DNA from: Rhodocyclales bacterium
GTDB lineage: Bacteria; Pseudomonadota; Gammaproteobacteria; Burkholderiales; Rhodocyclaceae
NCBI GenBank assembly: GCA_026399435.1
Contig: JAPLQX010000052.1
Coordinates: 1 to 44,351, forward strand
Direction: 5' to 3'
DNA: 44,351 nt
Within the stretch, counting starts at the first letter, position 1. Every line of letters begins with the position of its first letter. The translations under genes and the position numbers were made by a program. The notes under the pieces are model-generated. The model made no database searches. It saw only the letters and a program-made list of their open reading frames with translations, and was not told the DNA's origin. Shown piece after piece: positions 39,446 through 44,351 of this stretch.

Positions 39446-41989
39446 ATGTCTGAAGCGCGTAACACCCTCATCCCCGGCGGCAATCCCGCCAAGGAGAGCG
39501 GCATTGCCGAATTGAAGCGCCAGGAGGCATTGCTCATGACCGGAGCCCTGCAGAACGCGATTTTCAACAGCGCCAATTTCTCCTGTATTGCCACCGACGC
39601 CAAGGGCGTGATCCAGATTTTCAATGTCGGCGCCGAACGCATGCTGGGCTACGCGGCGGCCGACGTCCTCAACCAGATCACGCCGGCCGATATTTCCGAC
39701 CCGCAGGAAATAGTCGCGCGCGCCGCGGCCTTGAGCGTCGAACTCAACACTTCGATCACGCCCGGCTTTGATGCTTTGGTGTTCAAGGCATCTCGCGGCA
39801 TCGAAGACATCTACGAACTGACTTATATCCGCAAGGACGGCACTCGCTTTCCGGCGGTAGTGTCGGTCACCGCGCTGCGTGATGCTGAAAAAGTCATCAT
39901 CGGCTACCTGTTGATCGGCACCGATAACACCGCCCGCAAGCTGGCCGAAGAAGCCTTGATCAAGGCCGGCGCCCTACAGAGCGCCATTTTCAACAGTGCC
40001 AACTTTTCCAGCATTGCCACGGACGCCAAGGGCGTGATCCAGATTTTCAACGTTGGCGCCGAACGCATGCTGGGTTATGCGGCCGCCGACGTGATGAACA
40101 AGATCACGCCGGCCGACATCTCCGATCCGCAGGAAATCATCGCCCGGGCCGAGGCGCTTAGCGTCGAACTCGATACAGCGATCAAACCGGGCTTCGAAGC
40201 ATTGGTGTTCAAGGCCTCGCGCGGCATCGAGGACATCTATGAGCTGACCTATATCCGCAAGGACGGCAGCCGCTTTCCGGCCGTCGTCTCGGTCACCGCC
40301 CTGCGCGACGCACAGAACGCCATCATCGGCTACCTGCTGATCGGCACCGACAACACGGCGCGCAAGCTGGCCGACGACAAGCTGCGCACCGCGTCGCTGC
40401 ATGCGCGGAGCCTCATCGAAGCCAGCCTGGACCCGCTGGTCACCATCAGTCCCGAAGGCACGATCACCGACGTCAACGCGGGTTTGATCAAGGTGACCGG
40501 TGTGCCACGCGAGAAGCTCATCGGCACCGACTTCTCCAACTACTTCACCGAGCCCGAGAAAGCCCGCGAGGGCTACCAGCAGGTGTTCGCCAAAGGGTTC
40601 GTCACCGACTACCCGCTCACCATCCGGCACCAGGACGGCCATCTCACCGACGTTCTCTACAACGCATCGGTCTACAAGGATGTGCAGGGCAAGGTGCTTG
40701 GCGTGTTCGCCGCCGCCCGCGACATCACCGCTCGCAAGCGGATCGAAGCCGAGCGGGAACAGCTAGCTCAGGCCCTGCTGGATCGAAATGCCGAGTTGGA
40801 GATAGCGAAGTCACTGGCGGAAAAGGCCAATCTCGCGAAATCAGATTTCCTGTCCGGAATGAGCCATGAATTGCGTACTCCGCTCAATGCAATTCTAGGT
40901 TTCACGCAGCTTCTTGAATCCGGCACGCCGACGCCAACGCCAGCCCAGCAGCGCAACCTTGAGCAGATTCTCAAGGCCGGCTGGTATCTGCTGGAACTGA
41001 TCAATGAGATCCTCGACCTAGCGCTGATCGAGTCGGGCAGGGCAACGCTATCGCATGAACCGGTTTCGCTGGCCGAGGTCATGCTCGAGTGCCGGGCCAT
41101 GGTTGACCCGCTGGCACAAAAGCGCGGCATCGTCATGACCTATCCACATTTCGAGCTTCCCTACTTTGTCAGCGCCGACCGCACCCGGGTCAAGCAGGTT
41201 CTGATCAATCTGCTGTCCAATGCCATCAAGTACAACAAGCCGGAAGGCTCGGTAACGGTGGAGTACCAGGCGATTCCTCCGGGTTCGATCCGCATCAATG
41301 TGCGGGACACCGGCAAGGGTTTGACTACGGAACAGGTGCTCCAGCTTTTTCAGCCCTTCAATCGTCTCGGCAAGGAAAGCGGCGCCGAGGAAGGTACCGG
41401 TATCGGCCTGGTAGTGACCAAGCGACTGGTTGAACTGATGGGCGGTAGCATCGGGGCGGATAGTACCGCCGGGGCGGGCAGCGTGTTCTGGTTCGAGTTG
41501 AGCCTGACCGCCGCGCCATTGCTTGAAATCCGGGAGGCTGAGCATGCGGCGCTGTCGCAGCCACGGGTATCGAATGGTGAGCCGCGCCGCACCGTACTCT
41601 ACGTGGAAGACAATCCCGCCAATCTCGAACTGGTCGAACAGCTGATTGCGCGGCGGCCGGACCTGCGGCTGCTTTCCGCGGCGGATGGCAATCTCGGCAT
41701 CGAGTTTGCCCGCGTCTATCAGCCGGCAGCGATTTTGATGGACATCAACCTGCCGGGCATCAGCGGTCTCGAAGCCATGAAAATCCTGCGCGCAGATTTG
41801 ACAACGGCGCATATTCCGATCATCGCGCTCAGCGCCAACGCGGTGCCGCATGATATCGAGAAGGCGCTTCAGGCCGGATTCTTCGACTATCTCACCAAAC
41901 CGATAAAGGTCAATCAGTTCATGGATACACTCGACGCCGCACTGAAAGTGTCGGACCAGGCCGCCACACCGGATCCGGCGTCATGCTGA
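39446..41989 (+). CDS. Hybrid histidine kinase: PAS-PAS-PAS-HisKA-HATPase-REC
   Basis: This 847-residue soluble sensor has no membrane segment. PAS1 (about 33-160) and PAS2 (about 175-302) are near-copies: ALQNAIFNSANFSCIATDAK and ALQSAIFNSANFSSIATDAK start 142 residues apart, and much of the DNA is identical. PAS3 (about 312-430) differs. The HisKA domain has the phospho-acceptor H474 in SGMSHELRTPLNAILGF. The ATPase has the N box NLLSNAIKYNKPEG, DTGKGL and GTGIGLVV. A C-terminal receiver has acidic residues in YVEDN, D766 in LMDINLPGISG and the lysine in DYLTKPI. The cognate output is probably encoded by the next two genes. Confidence 0.93.
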   Translation: MSEARNTLIPGGNPAKESGIAELKRQEALLMTGALQNAIFNSANFSCIATDAKGVIQIFNVGAERMLGYAAADVLNQITPADISDPQEIVARAAALSVELNTSITPGFDALVFKASRGIEDIYELTYIRKDGTRFPAVVSVTALRDAEKVIIGYLLIGTDNTARKLAEEALIKAGALQSAIFNSANFSSIATDAKGVIQIFNVGAERMLGYAAADVMNKITPADISDPQEIIARAEALSVELDTAIKPGFEALVFKASRGIEDIYELTYIRKDGSRFPAVVSVTALRDAQNAIIGYLLIGTDNTARKLADDKLRTASLHARSLIEASLDPLVTISPEGTITDVNAGLIKVTGVPREKLIGTDFSNYFTEPEKAREGYQQVFAKGFVTDYPLTIRHQDGHLTDVLYNASVYKDVQGKVLGVFAAARDITARKRIEAEREQLAQALLDRNAELEIAKSLAEKANLAKSDFLSGMSHELRTPLNAILGFTQLLESGTPTPTPAQQRNLEQILKAGWYLLELINEILDLALIESGRATLSHEPVSLAEVMLECRAMVDPLAQKRGIVMTYPHFELPYFVSADRTRVKQVLINLLSNAIKYNKPEGSVTVEYQAIPPGSIRINVRDTGKGLTTEQVLQLFQPFNRLGKESGAEEGTGIGLVVTKRLVELMGGSIGADSTAGAGSVFWFELSLTAAPLLEIREAEHAALSQPRVSNGEPRRTVLYVEDNPANLELVEQLIARRPDLRLLSAADGNLGIEFARVYQPAAILMDINLPGISGLEAMKILRADLTTAHIPIIALSANAVPHDIEKALQAGFFDYLTKPIKVNQFMDTLDAALKVSDQAATPDPASC
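39545..40396 (+). repeat. Tandem duplication of a PAS-coding unit
   Basis: Two units of 426 bases (from 39545 and 39971) encode 142-residue PAS modules that are nearly identical. The phase is exact, so the frame is kept. The high DNA similarity suggests a recent duplication or gene conversion. Confidence 0.8.
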
Positions 41990-42804
41990 ATGAATCCGAG
42001 ATTCTCGACGCCAGCATCCTGATCGTCGACGATCAGGAGGCGAATGTAGGCCTCCTGACGCAAATGCTGCACGAAGGCGGTTACACCCGTGTTGCCTCCA
42101 CCATGGACCCGGAGGAGGTCTGCGCGCTGCATCGGAAGCACACCTATGACCTGATCCTGCTCGACCTGCAGATGCCCGGCATGGATGGATTCCAGGTCAT
42201 GGAAGGTCTCAAGGCCAACGATGCCGAGCCCTATCTGCCGGTACTCGTCGTCACCGCACAGCCCGGCCACAAGTTGCGCGCCTTGCAGGCGGGCGCGAGG
42301 GATTTCATCAGCAAACCGTTTGACCTTATGGAAGTCAAGCTGCGCATCCGCAACATGCTCGAAGTGCGCTTGCTGTACCGGAAGCTGACAGAGTTCAACA
42401 AGATGCTGGAGCAGATGGTTCGGGATCGCACCGCGGAACTGCGCGAAAGCGAAGCCCGCTTTCGCGCCCTGACCGAACTGGCCTCCGACTGGTACTGGGA
42501 GCAGGACGCAAACGGCAACTTCACCAAGGTCTCCGGGCCGGTGCTGGAAATGCTCGGCATTCGCGTCGGCGCCCTGGACGGCGAAGCCGGCGACGTTCGG
42601 GAGGCGGGCTGGAACGAGTCTGAGCGAACACTGCTGCAGGAAAGCATTGCGGCCCGCCAACCCTTCATCGATTTCGTCTTCAGCCGCGCCAATCCCAACG
42701 GCTCGCGGCAACAATTTCGGGTAAGCGGCGAGCCGATGTTCGACCAGTCGGCCCAATATATCGGCTACCGCGGCATCGGCGTGGAACTCACTGTAAAGAA
42801 CTAG
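41983..42804 (+). CDS. Response regulator, REC-PAS without output domain
   Basis: This 273-residue protein has an N-terminal receiver (about 10-128) with the acidic pocket in LIVDDQEANVGLL, the phospho-acceptor in LILLDLQMPGMDGF and the lysine in DFISKPFDL. A helical linker (KLTEFNKMLEQMVRDRTAELRESE) leads to a PAS-like domain (about 155-270, RALTELASDWYWEQDANGNFTKVSG). No GGDEF, EAL, HD-GYP or DNA-binding part follows; the protein stops after the PAS domain. Its start overlaps the kinase stop by seven bases, so the two are co-translated. Confidence 0.88.
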   Translation: MLNESEILDASILIVDDQEANVGLLTQMLHEGGYTRVASTMDPEEVCALHRKHTYDLILLDLQMPGMDGFQVMEGLKANDAEPYLPVLVVTAQPGHKLRALQAGARDFISKPFDLMEVKLRIRNMLEVRLLYRKLTEFNKMLEQMVRDRTAELRESEARFRALTELASDWYWEQDANGNFTKVSGPVLEMLGIRVGALDGEAGDVREAGWNESERTLLQESIAARQPFIDFVFSRANPNGSRQQFRVSGEPMFDQSAQYIGYRGIGVELTVKN

Positions 42805-42807
42805 AAC

Positions 42808-43557
42808 ATGGCGGTTGCTTCGATCTCCAGTCCGAAACAGAACCATCTGCTCGCCGCCCTGCCCACGGTGGAGTTCGAACCCCTGGCCGCGCACCTGGAA
42901 CTGGCGCCGCTGCCGCTGGGAAAAATGTTGTATGAACCCGGCGGGCAATTGCAGCACGCCTATTTCCCCACCACCGCGATCGTTTCGCTGCACTATGTCA
43001 TGGAGTCCGGCGCATCGGCCGAAACCGCAGGGGTCGGCAACGAAGGTGTCGTCGGAATTTCACTGTTCATGGGCGGCAACACCACGTCAAGTTCAGCCGT
43101 GGTGCAGACCACGGGCCACGCTTATCGGCTGGAGCGCCGCTTGCTGATGCAGGAATTCAACCGCGCCGGTTCGTTGCAGCGCCTGCTGCTGCGCTACACC
43201 CAGGCGCTGATTACCCAAACGGCGCAGACTGCCGCCTGCAATCGGCACCATTCCGTGGAGCAGCAGCTCTGCCGCTGGCTGTTGCTGACCCTGGATCGAC
43301 AAGCTTCAAACGAACTGGTCATGACGCAGGAACTGGTCGCCAGCATGCTCGGCGTGCGCCGCGAAGGCATCACCGAAGCGGCGGGAAACTTGCAGCGCGC
43401 CGGCATTATCAGTTACCGCCGCGGCCACATTTCGGTGCTTGATCGATCCGGACTGGAAACCCGCACCTGCGAATGCTACGGCGTGGTCAAAAAGGAACTC
43501 GGGCGTTTGCTGTCCGATGTCAGGCATCGCCAAGGGAACTCGACTATCGACCGATAG
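42808..43557 (+). CDS. Crp/Fnr-family transcriptional regulator
   Basis: This 249-residue protein has an N-terminal cNMP-type beta-roll (about 20-130, from LAAHLELAPLPLGKMLYEPGG to SAVVQTTGHAYRLE). A C-terminal winged helix (about 165-235) has the recognition-helix region LVMTQELVASMLGVRREGITEAAGNLQRAGIISYRRG. The residues that hold cAMP in Crp, and the iron-cluster cysteines of Fnr, are not in place, so the ligand is unknown. It starts three bases after the REC-PAS gene and ends the operon. Its family binds TGNNN-N6-NNNCA-type sites, which is also the layout of the seven shared sites upstream of the envelope genes. That link is inference. Confidence 0.88.
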   Translation: MAVASISSPKQNHLLAALPTVEFEPLAAHLELAPLPLGKMLYEPGGQLQHAYFPTTAIVSLHYVMESGASAETAGVGNEGVVGISLFMGGNTTSSSAVVQTTGHAYRLERRLLMQEFNRAGSLQRLLLRYTQALITQTAQTAACNRHHSVEQQLCRWLLLTLDRQASNELVMTQELVASMLGVRREGITEAAGNLQRAGIISYRRGHISVLDRSGLETRTCECYGVVKKELGRLLSDVRHRQGNSTIDR

Positions 43558-43713
43558 CGCAGCCGTGCCGACGTTAAAAAAAATTTGCGGACAGCCCCTA
43601 TGCCAATGGTTGCTTCCGAGCAATGGTGCCGGATCAACGGCTGCTATGGATAAGAGGTGGCTAGGGCGGCTTCCGGCCGATTGCAGGCACCGCAAATCCC
43701 GCGCGGCATTTCC

Positions 43714-43745
43714 AAAAAAAATATGCCCCGGCAAGCCGGGGCATA
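43714..43745 (-). terminator. Intrinsic terminator of panD
   Basis: On the minus strand TATGCCCCGGC-TT-GCCGGGGCATA forms an 11-bp stem that runs into a run of eight T (43714-43721). It lies 57 bases after the panD stop. Confidence 0.92.
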
Positions 43746-43802
43746 ACGTTCGATGATTCAAAGCGGAGGAGAAAAACGGCTCGGGCCGCGCCGCAGCGCG
43801 AT

Positions 43803-44192
43803 TCAGGCAGCCATCTGGCAGGGAATCGCAGCGCGCTCGCTGATGATCCGGTTGCGCGCATCGACATAGACGAGGCGCGGCTCGAAACGCTCCAGTTCGA
43901 CTTCATTCAGGGTGCCGTAGCTTGCGATGATCAGCAGATCGCCGGGCGCCGCCTTGCGCGCCGCGGCGCCATTGACCGAAATGATGCCCGAGCCGCGCGC
44001 GGCGCGGATGGCGTAGGTGGTGAAGCGCTCGCCGTTGTTGACGTTGTAGATGTCGATCTGCTCGTACTCGCGGATGTCGGCCGCGAGCAGAAGATTTTCG
44101 TCGATGGCGCAGGACCCTTCGTAGTGCAATTCGGAGTGGGTCGTCGTCACGCGGTGGAGCTTTCCCTTGAGTACGGTGCGATTCACTTGCAT
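43803..44192 (-). CDS. panD: Aspartate 1-decarboxylase proenzyme
   Basis: This 129-residue protein is close in length to E. coli PanD (126). It contains [21 protein letters not shown], where cleavage between G26 and S27 creates the pyruvoyl cofactor. It also has the conserved [26 protein letters not shown] and IIASYGTL. It makes beta-alanine from aspartate for pantothenate and CoA synthesis. It is not beside the other pan genes. It lies downstream of the glutaryl-CoA dehydrogenase gene and has its own strong terminator. Confidence 0.96.
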   Translation of the reverse strand: MQVNRTVLKGKLHRVTTTHSELHYEGSCAIDENLLLAADIREYEQIDIYNVNNGERFTTYAIRAARGSGIISVNGAAARKAAPGDLLIIASYGTLNEVELERFEPRLVYVDARNRIISERAAIPCQMAA

Positions 44193-44211
44193 GTCTCCAA
44201 TGTGGCCGCCA

Positions 44212-44351
44212 TCAGCTGAACGCCTGTATCCCCGTCTGTGCCCGACCGAGGATCAGCGCATGGATGTCGTGCGTGCCTTCGTAGGTATTGACCACTTCCA
44301 GATTGACCACATGGCGGATCACGCCGAATTCGTCGGAGATGCCGTTGCCGC
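44212..44351 (-). CDS. gcdH: Glutaryl-CoA dehydrogenase, C-terminal fragment
   Basis: The last 46 codons of an acyl-CoA dehydrogenase-family gene enter from the right edge. The visible part reads [20 protein letters not shown], then [23 protein letters not shown]. The catalytic glutamate motif [23 protein letters not shown] is characteristic of GcdH, which converts glutaryl-CoA to crotonyl-CoA in lysine, tryptophan and benzoyl-CoA breakdown. Confidence 0.85.
   Translation of the reverse strand, partial: GNGISDEFGVIRHVVNLEVVNTYEGTHDIHALILGRAQTGIQAFS

Noticed and set aside
1-44351. CRISPR arrays, tRNA or rRNA genes
   Set aside because: No regularly spaced direct repeats with unique spacers and no tRNA- or rRNA-like segments were seen by eye.

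Overview
The window reads as a GC-rich betaproteobacterial chromosome segment. This rests on the gene families present (feruloyl-CoA synthase/MarR cluster, gentisate operon, PA2779/PA2778-type pair, RIO1-type kinase beside DbpA, Pat-type acetyltransferase) and on protein style. A Rhodocyclales-like or neighbouring lineage is my guess, not something the sequence proves. I saw no rRNA, tRNA or CRISPR array. Both ends are cut inside genes: an ammonium transporter on the left and a glutaryl-CoA dehydrogenase on the right.

Layout. 1-2245: amt tail, then an AT-richer patch with a lone trypsin-like protease and a Coa1-domain membrane protein. 2280-9356 (minus): Pat-type CoA-ligase/GNAT fusion, ketopantoate reductase-like protein, aminopeptidase N and a flavin reductase. 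9455-11016 (plus): a redox trio of TlpA-like protein, thioredoxin and 4Fe-4S protein. 11017-14327 (minus): a compact ribosome-linked set transcribed as dbpA, RIO kinase, DUF1415, arfB. 14419-15376: a CopD-like membrane protein facing a periplasmic coiled-coil protein.

15584-29146 is an aromatic-acid catabolic region. A LysR regulator diverges from gentisate 1,2-dioxygenase, fumarylpyruvate hydrolase and 3-hydroxybenzoate 6-hydroxylase. A MarR regulator diverges from an operon of periplasmic binding protein, feruloyl-CoA-synthase-type ligase, crotonase, amidohydrolase, acyl-CoA dehydrogenase, hydroxybenzoyl-CoA-type thioesterase and a polysaccharide pyruvyl transferase-like protein. Together they could shorten a (3-hydroxy)phenylpropenoid side chain to 3-hydroxybenzoate and open the ring through gentisate.

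29478-39260 is an envelope and stress island: two BON-domain lipoproteins, an OmpA-like protein, two tiny lipoproteins, a PA2779/PA2778-type pair, an RcnB/CigR-like protein, a MipA-like outer membrane protein, a frameshifted AI-2E transporter, an IS5-family remnant, a CsbD-like protein and two small membrane proteins. Seven upstream regions in this island carry the same 20-bp palindromic site, ATGYRCG-NYAN-CGYAC-NGA. Directly downstream lie a hybrid histidine kinase, a REC-PAS protein without an output domain and a Crp/Fnr-type regulator (39446-43557). The site spacing (TGYRC-N6-GYACN) suits a Crp/Fnr dimer, so I propose that this trio controls the island. This regulon is the best candidate for an undescribed system here.

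Two dispersed repeat families run through the window. Family 1 has a core CGCCAGCGCCGACT, with seven copies that often start right after a stop codon or fill a whole intergenic gap. Family 2 is a longer intercistronic element starting TAACGCTCA at or next to a stop codon, with three copies confined to the two aromatic operons.
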